This document shows, in pieces, positions 1 through 9,424 of a DNA stretch of 64,000 bases. The translations under genes and the position numbers were made by a program. The notes under the pieces were generated by a model. It made no database searches, had not been told where the DNA came from, and saw only the letters and a list, made by a program, of their open reading frames with translations. The stretch is from Tritrichomonas foetus (Eukaryota > Parabasalia > Tritrichomonadida > Tritrichomonadidae), in NCBI GenBank assembly GCA_001839685.1, contig MLAK01000057.1:69039-133038 (forward strand), given 5' to 3'. How positions within the stretch are numbered: position 1 is the first letter of the stretch; each line of letters starts with the position of its first letter.

Positions 1-153
1 GAAAATGTAATTATTGGTCAATAATTCAGAAACTTGAAAATAATAGTTCTGAATATACAGGATTCAATATGAAAATTCAATATGGCAAATCAATTCGTTG
101 TTCAGAAAACTCCAGAATAAGTCACCAAGTTGCCTCTCAAAAAAAGTTTATAA

Positions 154-1638
154 ATGTTTTGGAGACATAAAGACAATGTCATTCTCACACTCAGTATCGT
201 CGAATTAACCATGACCGATACCGCCCCTGGAGACGTTTTCGTTCGCTGGCAACGCCGAGGCAAGTGCGGCGTCACAACTTCAGTAAAATTGACAACCGAA
301 AAATATGTCAACTTTGACGCTGCTTTTACGATGACATGCAACTTTATCGGTCAAAGTGGCTCCCGCTGGCGCCCGAAGAATTGTGACATTGAATTATATC
401 TATCTGCCAGTTCAAGAATGAAACTTCATAAATGGTCAATTGACCTTGCTCAAATTGAAAGGCAGGACGTTAACGTTTTGACCTTAAAGGCCAAATGTCC
501 ACCTTTAGGTGATGTGGCATTAGTTGTTATGATTCAGAGAGGAAAAAGTGCATCTGACGTATCAGCAACATCAAGGGGACTTTCACGAAGTCGTTCACTC
601 TCTCAGCACTCAAGCTCTCCTTTTCCTCGGCAAGATTCAAATCAAAATTTGTCGCAAGAAAGTGATGTGATGTCAGAAAAAGTGAACTCAATGACACCAG
701 AAGGTGGTCGAAACTTCCTGAAAAATGCTAGAAATAGTATGAATGCTAGAACCCAGACTTATTCGTCAAATTCATCAAGTATTCCATCATTGGGTGGAGG
801 AACAACTCTCTCTGGTGCTCCACCAAAAGTCCTTCGTCCGCCAGTGCCGATGGCACCATCTCGCGGCAGCAGTGCGAACGTTGGATCAAACTGTGATGAT
901 GACCTTCCTGGACATGGATTGGGATCACTGAGAAGAAGAATGAGTGAGAAGAAAGTGACTGTTCCAAGAATGCCAATCGCGTCATTTGATGGGCCTTTTG
1001 CTGATCAATTGAACGACCATTGTCAATCCCTCTTTAATAAAGACCTTGGATGGATTGATGGAGCTCCAGAGTTTGCGAAGAACGTCTTGGATTTGTACAT
1101 GCAGCAGCCCAGAGGACAGAATTTCACTACACCAATTTCAATGATTGGTCAGAGTCTTTCCCAGAAAGCAAGAGCAAATATTCGATCATCAATGTATTGT
1201 TTATATTCAATAGTTTATATATTTATCGAGTTGAAGTCCAATGGATTCCCCGTTGAAGCTCCAAATGCAAGTTTAGAAACAAAAATGAATGAGATTTTCG
1301 ATATTTTTACAACACATGTTTTCACACAATTTTTCGTGATGTTAGATAATCAAAATTCTGAAAGATTAAATGAATTGAAGGAAATGTTTGAAAAAGTGAA
1401 TGAATCACAAACATCCAAGTATATTTCACAACTTTGCGAATTCTCCGTTGCAGCACAACTAACACCAGCTGCTGGAAAATGGATGATTAATGAATTGGGT
1501 CTTCTCGAATGCGATTTCGTTGACAATGATATCATGAATGTAAATGATAATCAAGAAATGCTCATGAATCCAGACGATGTACTTCCTTACTGCCACTCAA
1601 TGCTTTTACAGACACCAGTTCCATCGATGGAAGATTGA
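154..1638 (+). CDS. NT-C2 domain protein
   Basis: The 494-residue protein starts at the first in-frame ATG. Residues 1-135 match the N-terminal C2 (NT-C2) domain of the EEIG1/EHBP1 group: a short basic start (MFWRHKDN), alternating beta strands, a central W-R-P-K-N segment and a closing strand ending in MIQRG. NT-C2 domains tether proteins to membranes or the cytoskeleton. Residues 136-275 are Ser/Pro/Arg-rich and probably disordered. Residues 285-494 are helical, and the segment around LNELKEMF...ISQLCEFSVAAQL faintly resembles the end of a dilute (DIL) domain; that is a weak inference. I see no catalytic motif. A peripheral membrane or cytoskeletal adaptor role is inferred from the NT-C2 fold only. 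The next gene converges on it from the minus strand. Confidence 0.75.
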   Translation: MFWRHKDNVILTLSIVELTMTDTAPGDVFVRWQRRGKCGVTTSVKLTTEKYVNFDAAFTMTCNFIGQSGSRWRPKNCDIELYLSASSRMKLHKWSIDLAQIERQDVNVLTLKAKCPPLGDVALVVMIQRGKSASDVSATSRGLSRSRSLSQHSSSPFPRQDSNQNLSQESDVMSEKVNSMTPEGGRNFLKNARNSMNARTQTYSSNSSSIPSLGGGTTLSGAPPKVLRPPVPMAPSRGSSANVGSNCDDDLPGHGLGSLRRRMSEKKVTVPRMPIASFDGPFADQLNDHCQSLFNKDLGWIDGAPEFAKNVLDLYMQQPRGQNFTTPISMIGQSLSQKARANIRSSMYCLYSIVYIFIELKSNGFPVEAPNASLETKMNEIFDIFTTHVFTQFFVMLDNQNSERLNELKEMFEKVNESQTSKYISQLCEFSVAAQLTPAAGKWMINELGLLECDFVDNDIMNVNDNQEMLMNPDDVLPYCHSMLLQTPVPSMED

Positions 1639-1859
1639 AATGAACAAAAAAAAAATGCTTTCTTTAGAATTATGAAATAGTATTGTAAATAAAGGAAATT
1701 TAAATATTTTTTATTACATACATTTTTTGGTCTGTTTTGAATCTTCATCAGATTTTATAATTTTACAAAAATAAACCAGTAAGATATCAAAGTAAAGACT
1801 AAAGAATCGCTAACCATTCCATCTATAAATCTTCTACAAAACATTTAGTTTAAAAAAAT

Positions 1860-4436
1860 TTATGTACTGCATGTAAATTTCTCCAGGTTATTTAAAAAAA
1901 CATCGGCCGTTTTTTTGAATGATGTAGATTGAAGTGACTTAAAATAGTTAATGAGATTCGCATCATTTAAAATTGTTGATAATGGCTTATGACAGCTTAA
2001 AGTTGCGAATACAGCGATGGCTTCAGTTGTATGTTGATTTTTCTGAGAAAGAAAATTCATTAAAAGAGGGATGAATATTTGAAATTCTATTGTATATCCT
2101 TTTCTCGCAATAAAATCTAGGAAAGAATTAAATGCTGTGACTAATGAGGAATCATATTCGAATAAATTTAAGGATAAGCATAAGTTTCGGAAAAAATTGG
2201 TATTTGCTAATTCATTGACGAAATGTTGATCAATTGTCATTCTTTTTACAACTGATAAAATGGATATTACAACTTGAATATCTGGTAAGCACACGTATTC
2301 AGAAATAAATGAGGATAATAAAGGTGATTTATTGATTATTCCTCTAATTTCTTTTTGTGTGTATAAATATAAAAACAGTTTATATAATGTCATTGATGGG
2401 GAACATGACATCCATTTCTGATTAAGAGCAACCATCTTTGCCATATTTAATGATTGGGCAGAGAACTTCAACAAAACCGAAGCAGATTCTGGTAATGCAT
2501 TTTGTAACGTCCGACATAATACTCGAGATTCTGGGAGAACAGTTGTACGGAGCAAAATTGAAATTGCTGGAGCTTTTAAACCAGGATCAAGAATATTTCT
2601 GCATATGACATTAAATGGAGATTTAAATGTATTATCATACAAATTTGCCAAAGCACATGTCGCAGAATATGTAACACATCGAGTTTTTGATCGACAAAAA
2701 ACATATAATATTGGCTTTACTTTTTGTAATCGCAGTTTCCTAAAGTCATTATAAGTAGTAATGAGATAAAATAAAATATCAATGTATTGTGAACCTGAAG
2801 GAATTTCTATAAAGTTTTGAGCATATGAAATTAGCAAATCAAATACATGAAATGGGTCATTGACTTCATTAAACTTTTTGGCATATAGTGCAAAAAGATG
2901 AATTACTTTTTCTGGTATTTTCATTAAAAATGATCCCAATGCACGAAACAATGAATGTGATATTAAATTTGGTCGTTTTTCAAATACAATGGCTACAAAT
3001 TCAAAAGACATATTTAAGGTCTCCTTACTTAGTAAAGGTAGTGCAGTAAAAAAATGCATTTTCTCAAACAAATCAATGAATTGTGGATTTCTTCGTATTA
3101 GTTTACAAAAATTTTCCATAATAAAAGATAAACTTGCCTCATCATTGAGGTCTCTGAAATGTGGAAATAAAAGAGAATAGTATTTCCTAAATTGCTTTAA
3201 GGTGATATTCTTTGTTAAGTACTTTAATGTTCTTGCAAAAAATGGATGTCCAGTATCCATAAGAACCTCTCTCGGCTTTATTCCCTCATCATCAAGAAAT
3301 ACATATCCAATTTTTCTTTCTTCTTTGCTGGTATTTAAGTCAATATTGGTATCTTTTTGATCAACATGCTTCAATTGAGTTTCTTTATCAATTTGTATAT
3401 CAAGTTGTCTTTGTAGTCTTTGGAGAATGGAGTCAATATCTATTGTCAATGGTGGTAATATCCTTTTCTTTGATGTTCGAGATTTTTCTTCAATAATAAG
3501 ATCATTTGCAAAATTCTTTACCATAGTTTTATCAGTTCCCTTGAAATAGACCTTCCCATCTTGAAAGGATTCAAAAATATCATAAAAATCAGGTCTTTTT
3601 GTCGGATCTTTATTCCAGCAGTTTTCAATTAAATTCATTAGGCTTTTTGGCGTGGAACTATTTATAAACTTTGGACGGACTCCATTGATAACTTTATCAT
3701 ATATTTCTGCTTTCGGTATTTTACGATATGGTCTTGTGTTTTGTGACATTTCATACAATAATAAACCAAAAGAATATACATCGCAGCTTAAGCCATATTC
3801 GTTACTTATCATTACTTCTGGTGCCATATGTGTGACAGTTCCAAGTCTCATACTCATTCTTCCACTTTTTGGTTCATTTCGAGAAATGCCAAAGTCACAA
3901 ATAACTGGTAAAAAGTTGTGATCTAACAAAATGTTACATGCTTTCAGATCTCTGTGAACTATATGTTTACGATGCATGTTAATCATTCCCCACGCAGTTC
4001 CAAGGGCTATTATTGATAAATGTGTTCCAGAAAGTTGATTTTTTCGCTTTCGTAAATCTGTGTAGGTGGTAAGTGTTCCATTGGGCATATATTCTGATAT
4101 AATTGAATAGGGAGGGTCAATTGTATAACCAATAATAGGAAGAATGAATCTTTCATGTATTTTTATCATAGTATTAACTTCCCGTGCAAAGCTTTGCATG
4201 TTTCGAGGAGTCAAATTTTCTTGGTGTAGCTCTTTTATTGCACATAATTTTCCTGATCTTAAATCTCTTGCAAGCCAAACTTGCCCAAATCCACCTTTTC
4301 CAATTTGCTGTTCAAATTGAAAATCAGATATATCACGAATATAATTAGGATAATTCTGAATTAATCGTATTATTAATTTTATCGCATCAGAGGTACATTG
4401 AGTTTTTTGTTTTTCACCATTCAGTAATTTATTCAT
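1860..4436 (-). CDS. Protein kinase (TKL-like) with helical C-terminal region
   Basis: This 858-residue protein carries a complete kinase domain at about 40-295. The glycine loop GKGGFG is at 46-51, the ATP-binding lysine K68 lies in CAIK, the catalytic loop HRDLKACN starts at 161, DFG is at 181-183 and MAPE ends at 207. All catalytic residues are present, so it should be active. The HRDLKACN loop and overall look suggest the tyrosine kinase-like group expanded in trichomonads, although trichomonad kinases are hard to place. Residues 380-858 are leucine-rich paired helices, probably an ARM/HEAT-like solenoid acting as a scaffold. Substrate unknown. The stop lies 221 bp from the end of the convergent NT-C2 gene. 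Confidence 0.85.
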   Translation of the reverse strand: MNKLLNGEKQKTQCTSDAIKLIIRLIQNYPNYIRDISDFQFEQQIGKGGFGQVWLARDLRSGKLCAIKELHQENLTPRNMQSFAREVNTMIKIHERFILPIIGYTIDPPYSIISEYMPNGTLTTYTDLRKRKNQLSGTHLSIIALGTAWGMINMHRKHIVHRDLKACNILLDHNFLPVICDFGISRNEPKSGRMSMRLGTVTHMAPEVMISNEYGLSCDVYSFGLLLYEMSQNTRPYRKIPKAEIYDKVINGVRPKFINSSTPKSLMNLIENCWNKDPTKRPDFYDIFESFQDGKVYFKGTDKTMVKNFANDLIIEEKSRTSKKRILPPLTIDIDSILQRLQRQLDIQIDKETQLKHVDQKDTNIDLNTSKEERKIGYVFLDDEGIKPREVLMDTGHPFFARTLKYLTKNITLKQFRKYYSLLFPHFRDLNDEASLSFIMENFCKLIRRNPQFIDLFEKMHFFTALPLLSKETLNMSFEFVAIVFEKRPNLISHSLFRALGSFLMKIPEKVIHLFALYAKKFNEVNDPFHVFDLLISYAQNFIEIPSGSQYIDILFYLITTYNDFRKLRLQKVKPILYVFCRSKTRCVTYSATCALANLYDNTFKSPFNVICRNILDPGLKAPAISILLRTTVLPESRVLCRTLQNALPESASVLLKFSAQSLNMAKMVALNQKWMSCSPSMTLYKLFLYLYTQKEIRGIINKSPLLSSFISEYVCLPDIQVVISILSVVKRMTIDQHFVNELANTNFFRNLCLSLNLFEYDSSLVTAFNSFLDFIARKGYTIEFQIFIPLLMNFLSQKNQHTTEAIAVFATLSCHKPLSTILNDANLINYFKSLQSTSFKKTADVFLNNLEKFTCST

Positions 4437-4886
4437 TTCTCAAACACAGGAATTAGAATAATAAAAAAGTATATTGATCATTTTGAATAAAATTCTATAG
4501 TTGCTTATCTTTCGAGTTTTCAATATTAACAATTATTATGAAAAATGGAAAACCATATTTACAACTGACATTCAAAAATATTAACCTTATCCGAAACTTT
4601 ATTATAAATTCATTTTTTTATTTCCGCAATTTATGATAATCCACTGAATCTTTCAGACCATCGATTAACAGGTCATTGGCTTTTGTATAGTGACGATATT
4701 ATGAGTTTTTAAGTCATTACAGACTTCAATATATTTTGCAAATAATTTCTTATTTAATTAATCAAGTTTAGAAATCAAGTTTAGAAATTAATAAAGAACA
4801 TTCAAAATTAGAGAAACTGTGACAGAAAGATTTTTTGTGAATAAGGATTCGTTTTTATTCTATACAAACATAAATAATATATAAAA
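4437..4886. other. Intergenic, AT-rich
   Basis: This 450-bp stretch lies upstream of the kinase and downstream of the basic protein, both on the minus strand. I see no gene. It holds a small tandem duplication at 4761-4786. Confidence 0.6.
4761..4786. repeat. 13-bp tandem duplication
   Basis: The unit ATCAAGTTTAGAA occurs twice with no spacer, at 4761-4773 and 4774-4786. It is a simple non-coding duplication with no evident function. Confidence 0.8.
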
Positions 4887-6554
4887 TTATTCGAGTGATG
4901 AACCAAAGCTATTTTGATTTTCTTTCTTTTCAGTCTTTTGAAAAAGATAATTTTGGTACGCTAATCTATGCCTGACAATATCACTTTCCCATCCTTCAGG
5001 TCGAACAACTTTTTCAATCATTGATTTATGAATTGTTTTCTTATACTTTTCATAATCAATTACAGTTGGATGAAAAGATGGTTCTTCTGGCTTAATATTT
5101 TTCTTTTTTTCTCTATAAGCTTCTAATTCTTTTTGTGTCTGTTCATTGAAATTTGGTTTGTGCTCAAATGTCATTAATTGTGATTTATAAAATTCTTGTT
5201 CCATTTGATTTAATTTTTCTATTTTTCGATCTTTCAAAATTTTGTCTCTTTCATTAAAAGATTTTTGAGCTAATCTTGATGAATTTAAAATTCTTTCAGA
5301 TCCTTGACAAACAGAAACTGGTTCAAGATCTTCTGAATATGGATATTGAACAAATTTTGGTCTTTTTGGAAGGCTTTTTCTTGGTGTTGGGGGCTTATTG
5401 CTTTTACTTAAGCGAATTAATGATTCATATTTAATAGATTTCCGATTATTTTCGATATTATCATTCAAATTGCTATCTTTACTAGAAATATTTTTCGATG
5501 AAGCATTATATTGATTAAATTTATTTTGGTTTTCAGGTTTACACGGACTATTATTTGGACTTTTGCTTGAACTTTTATTCGAATTTGTATTTGATAAGGC
5601 AATAATAATGCTTTGTCTTGCATAAGCTTGAAAAGGTGATGCATTTTTTGTTGACTTAATTGAAGTTAACAAACAATTTTTTACTTTTTCAGGATCATAG
5701 GCTGTTTCACCATTTTCTTTTACATTTAAAATCCATTCTTTCATATATTCAAGTAAAAGTTTATTATTTTCCATTCTTTGCTTCTCAAAAGTTAGACCAA
5801 ATTCGATTAACAAAGAATTTAATTCTGTTTGTGATAATTCGTTTTCGTGAATTTCTTCAAATTTTTCATTAATAAATCTTAAAAGTCTCTTTTCAGCAAG
5901 CTTTTGAGATAAAGGATTTCTTTTTGGGGAGCCAATTTTGTTTTTTTCTTCAGCAATGAATTTAGCACGCATTTCTTCGTTTTTCTTTTCTTTGTCTTTC
6001 GACATTTCATAAAGTCTGTCAAAAATTTGTGGATCAGAAGCAATTTTTTTGGGTTTTTCTTCAATTTTTGATTGAGGAGATGGAGCAGACAATCGAAGAA
6101 CCATATCTTCGATATCTTTCTTGTTTTTTCTTTTAGGTGATGGCAGTTTTTCTTCAAGATCAGGTGACATTTTCGGTTTACGATTTTGATATTTTTCTGG
6201 GTTAAAGTTTGAAGTTTTCCTTTTTCTTTTTCCTTTAGTTTTCTTTTTATTTTTATTATCAATCTGATGCTCATTTGATTGATCTTTTAAATTATTATCA
6301 TTTAAATTGGAATTCATTTTCATTTTTGGTGATTTTGAAGATAAATATAAAGTTGGATTTTTTGGCGATTTAGAATTCGGAGCTTCAGAATCAAGAGATG
6401 ATATTGAATTATTACTTGCATCTTTTGGAGTATTGAATTGATTATTTTTTGCTTCGGATTTTCTTTCACGGATTGAAGCCAAATATTCATTTGCTGAAAG
6501 ATCTGACATAGATGAATTGTTTGATTGTTGATCTTCATCAGGCTTTTCCTCCAT
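4887..6554 (-). CDS. Basic, low-complexity hypothetical protein
   Basis: I do not recognise this 555-residue protein. It is rich in Lys, Asn, Ser and Glu. Residues 1-165 look disordered, with repeated S-P-K sites. A charged helical stretch follows at about 175-280 (DRLYEMSKDKEKKNEEMRAK). An Asn/Ser linker separates it from a C-terminal segment at about 380-545 that looks conserved (NERDKILKDRKIEKLNQMEQ; then FHPTV, DYEKYKK and RPEGWESDIVRHR). Regularly spaced F-x-P and charged helical elements are common in protist axonemal and cytoskeletal proteins, so a cytoskeletal role is a guess. The start is the first ATG, followed by MEEKPDED. Confidence 0.65.
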   Translation of the reverse strand: MEEKPDEDQQSNNSSMSDLSANEYLASIRERKSEAKNNQFNTPKDASNNSISSLDSEAPNSKSPKNPTLYLSSKSPKMKMNSNLNDNNLKDQSNEHQIDNKNKKKTKGKRKRKTSNFNPEKYQNRKPKMSPDLEEKLPSPKRKNKKDIEDMVLRLSAPSPQSKIEEKPKKIASDPQIFDRLYEMSKDKEKKNEEMRAKFIAEEKNKIGSPKRNPLSQKLAEKRLLRFINEKFEEIHENELSQTELNSLLIEFGLTFEKQRMENNKLLLEYMKEWILNVKENGETAYDPEKVKNCLLTSIKSTKNASPFQAYARQSIIIALSNTNSNKSSSKSPNNSPCKPENQNKFNQYNASSKNISSKDSNLNDNIENNRKSIKYESLIRLSKSNKPPTPRKSLPKRPKFVQYPYSEDLEPVSVCQGSERILNSSRLAQKSFNERDKILKDRKIEKLNQMEQEFYKSQLMTFEHKPNFNEQTQKELEAYREKKKNIKPEEPSFHPTVIDYEKYKKTIHKSMIEKVVRPEGWESDIVRHRLAYQNYLFQKTEKKENQNSFGSSLE

Positions 6555-6965
6555 TTTGAGTAAACTACATGGTCAAATAAATTGGCCATTTTCTATTAAA
6601 ATTCGTTATATCTCTTTTGTTAACAAAAGATTTATTAACTCTTCTTTTTATTTTTTTCGACAAGTAAATAATGAAAAACACAAATAATTTCGTTGTGTTT
6701 TAAATATTAACAGTGTATTTACTGCGAATTTAATAAAAATCCAGTAGCAAAATAGTTAAGTTCAAATTATTTGCATGCATCATGACTTAAATCGATCATG
6801 AAAAATAATAAAAATCCGTTGGTACAACATTTGACTGAACACAACACTAATTTTTAACGAATGAAGATCATGATAGTAAAGAGAAAAGAAAAAAAAATCG
6901 TCAATATCTATTTAAACAAAACAAATAATTCATGGTTGGAAAATATCTTTTGATGTCTACGAATC
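6555..6965. other. Intergenic, AT-rich
   Basis: This 411-bp stretch is very AT-rich and lies between two minus-strand genes, so it should hold the promoter of the basic protein. I see no gene or clear repeat. Confidence 0.55.
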
Positions 6966-8690
6966 TCAGGTCTTTTTTGGCTCTTTAGATTGAGATAATC
7001 TGATAAGATCAGCTGTATCGGGTGGTTTTGGTAAGTTTCTGACAATTTCTTGAATTCTGTCGATTGGCTTGAATGGATATCTTTCATTTTGATACTTCTG
7101 AACTTGACCAATTAAATCATAACATTTAATACATTTCTTGAAATTAATTACACCTTCTTCAATTTCATTTCTAAAACTTTCTTGAACATATACCAAATCT
7201 TTTTTCAGGACACCAACAAACGGCACGCATGGTTCAATTGCTGATGCAATAACTTTTCTATATGCTTCATAACCGGCATCTATTGAAGCAAGTGTCATTA
7301 GTTTTTTATAATTCATTAATCTTCTCTTATTTGTCTTCATTGCCTGTCTCATTGTCATCTGCATTCTTTCCACACTTCTATGTGTGAGACCGAATATGAT
7401 TGTAAAAAGCCCATGAAAATTATTCATGATGAAAAATTCTTCGGCAACATCAATCCATCGTTTAAATATCCTTGCGCGTTCTTTTACCGTATTTCCACTT
7501 ATCACTGAATAAGAAACTGTGAATGCCAAATCATTTTGCTGCTCAGTCATTAATTTTACATAATTTACACCACTGATATCAAGAGAATGCCAAATTTCTT
7601 GAAGTAATTCATTTGGATGAATCATTCTAAAGAGATCCGAATGAATTAAAGTGATTTGTCGTGCAAGTTCAATTGGTGGAATATTTAATAAAGTCCATTC
7701 CATGGAATAATCAATTTCACCAAATTTATTTTTTGGTAAAACTGGTTCAGGTGCTACTTTTTCAGTAATGTAAACTTTATTTTTAATACCACGCATAGTA
7801 TCAATTGCATTTCTAATAATTGTAGCTTGTGAGGAGCGATTTGGATCATGATCTAAAAAATCCATGAATAAAAGAATAGATTTAACCATGGTATCATTAA
7901 ATTGATAAGGTGTCAAAATCATCCATTTGCTTAAAACACTCACAATTCGATCTTGTACTTTTTTTAATTCGAATTCTGTTCGAATATTTGTAATAATTTT
8001 TTCAGAAGATATTGGGCAAAAGTATCGAGTGAAAATTGTAGCTAAAACGTGAAAAGGTGTTGCAAATGATGGAAAAGTCACTAAAAATTGTTTTTGAAAA
8101 TTAAGGTTACCAGTTTCTTTGGATGTTAAGAAATAAATCAATTGATAAAAGTTTCCTGATTCAACATCACCATTTGAATCTAATTTGCACATATCATATT
8201 CTTTTTTGTAAAAACTGTTTTTACGAATAGAATTTGCTGCAAGATTAGAATTTGCTGCAAGATTGGAATTACTCACACTTTTAGGTAAATTAGGATTATT
8301 ATTTTGACCTTCTTCATGACGCATTAATGATGAATTTTGTGATTGGCTGGATTGCTCTCCTGGTGGCATGCTTGGTTCACTATTAGCTTTTTTACATGAC
8401 GAGTTATTATCCAAATTATTTATATTGATTTTGTTGACTTTCTGAATTGATTTTATCATTCTTGGAGTCAGGTCAAGTTTTTGATAGAGGCGGCTGATCA
8501 TTGAAACATCATCGGCTTCAGAGTCATCAAAAGAATCATCTTTTCTTAGAAAATCTATCCCGCTTGATGGCGAATTAAGTGTAACAGAATTTCGATAGTG
8601 CATATTCAAAATGACTCCATCATCGTTGATCAAGGTGTTCGGCTGCGTCTTGAGCCACTCAACAGTGTGGTTTGGTGGGGTAATAATCAT
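6966..8690 (-). CDS. RasGEF (CDC25-like) guanine nucleotide exchange factor
   Basis: The 574-residue protein has a RasGEF N-terminal module at about 180-285 (FYQLIYFLTS, then F..TFPSFATP.HVLATIF). The CDC25-like catalytic domain follows at about 333-560: P-P-I-E-L-A-R-Q-I-T, the IFKRWIDVAEEFFIMNNFHG block, then HRSVERM and the C-terminal CYDLIGQVQKYQNERYPF. RasGEFs load GTP on Ras-family GTPases. The first 175 residues are Ser/Asn-rich and contain an in-frame duplication of SNLAAN encoded by an 18-bp tandem repeat. No membrane-targeting domain is visible, so localisation is unknown. The target is unpredictable from sequence. Confidence 0.9.
   Translation of the reverse strand: MIITPPNHTVEWLKTQPNTLINDDGVILNMHYRNSVTLNSPSSGIDFLRKDDSFDDSEADDVSMISRLYQKLDLTPRMIKSIQKVNKININNLDNNSSCKKANSEPSMPPGEQSSQSQNSSLMRHEEGQNNNPNLPKSVSNSNLAANSNLAANSIRKNSFYKKEYDMCKLDSNGDVESGNFYQLIYFLTSKETGNLNFQKQFLVTFPSFATPFHVLATIFTRYFCPISSEKIITNIRTEFELKKVQDRIVSVLSKWMILTPYQFNDTMVKSILLFMDFLDHDPNRSSQATIIRNAIDTMRGIKNKVYITEKVAPEPVLPKNKFGEIDYSMEWTLLNIPPIELARQITLIHSDLFRMIHPNELLQEIWHSLDISGVNYVKLMTEQQNDLAFTVSYSVISGNTVKERARIFKRWIDVAEEFFIMNNFHGLFTIIFGLTHRSVERMQMTMRQAMKTNKRRLMNYKKLMTLASIDAGYEAYRKVIASAIEPCVPFVGVLKKDLVYVQESFRNEIEEGVINFKKCIKCYDLIGQVQKYQNERYPFKPIDRIQEIVRNLPKPPDTADLIRLSQSKEPKKT
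8229..8264 (-). repeat. 18-bp in-frame tandem duplication in the RasGEF gene
   Basis: Two identical 18-bp copies, at 8229-8246 and 8247-8264, encode SNLAAN twice within the disordered N-terminal region of the RasGEF protein. Exact identity suggests a recent slippage event. Confidence 0.85.
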
Positions 8691-9424
8691 TTGGTAAAAA
8701 TAGAATAATGAGAGAAAAAAAGCGTTTCAGAATTTTATTTATGAATTTTCAGAAAAAGTTTTTGTGAAGCGATTGAATAGATAATTTTCACTAAGTATTT
8801 AAAAAGTGAAACATAAATATCAACTTCATGAAAAACGAACATTATTTTTTCAATCAGTTTTGTCCAATAGTAGAAAATTTTCAAACAATTGATGAAACAG
8901 GAGAAATTTAAAATTCAAAATATCTCATAAAAAAATTATTAAATAGTTTTTATTTTCCTTTTAGATAATAAAAATATATTATTAAACATTATAATATAAA
9001 TTTAACTTTTATTTATTAATATACTCTTATGATATAGTAAAAATAGAGTCGAATATATTTGTTACCTATTCAAAAATTATGACGATAACTTGTTTTTTTT
9101 AAATTATTCTTTCAAATGATTTATTATAATAGTTCGTTTGAAAAGGAATAGAATCATCACACTTTTCCCTTTACAATTATTTGTCGAATCTCTATTTTTA
9201 GGTCTAAAATATTGATGAATATTTGTTTTACGTTATTTTAAGCTATAAAATCTTCTAAAACTGTCAGTAATTCTTCAATAAGTACAGTTTTCATCATGGT
9301 TTGTGAATTTTTTTCAAAATAATCTTCTGCCATATTACAATTATTTAAAAAGTCATGATGATTTTTTGATTCATAGTATCATTCAAAAACTGATCATGAC
9401 ACTTTTGTACATACTTCCAGATTG
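8691..9424. other. Intergenic between divergent RasGEF and ankyrin genes
   Basis: This 734-bp AT-rich region separates divergent genes and should contain both promoters. On the minus strand, an open stretch ending with a TAA at 9238-9240 runs back to about 9380. Its final part, from an ATG at 9331-9333, reads MAEDYFEKNSQTMMKTVLIE and then eleven more residues. It looks protein-like but is too short to call; it may be a remnant of a lost gene end. Confidence 0.45.

Noticed and set aside
9422..9424. TTG one codon upstream of the ankyrin ATG as start; similar non-ATG extensions occur at 12830, 37990 and 60780
   Set aside because: Eukaryotic nuclear genes start at ATG; in each case an ATG follows directly and gives the expected domain start.
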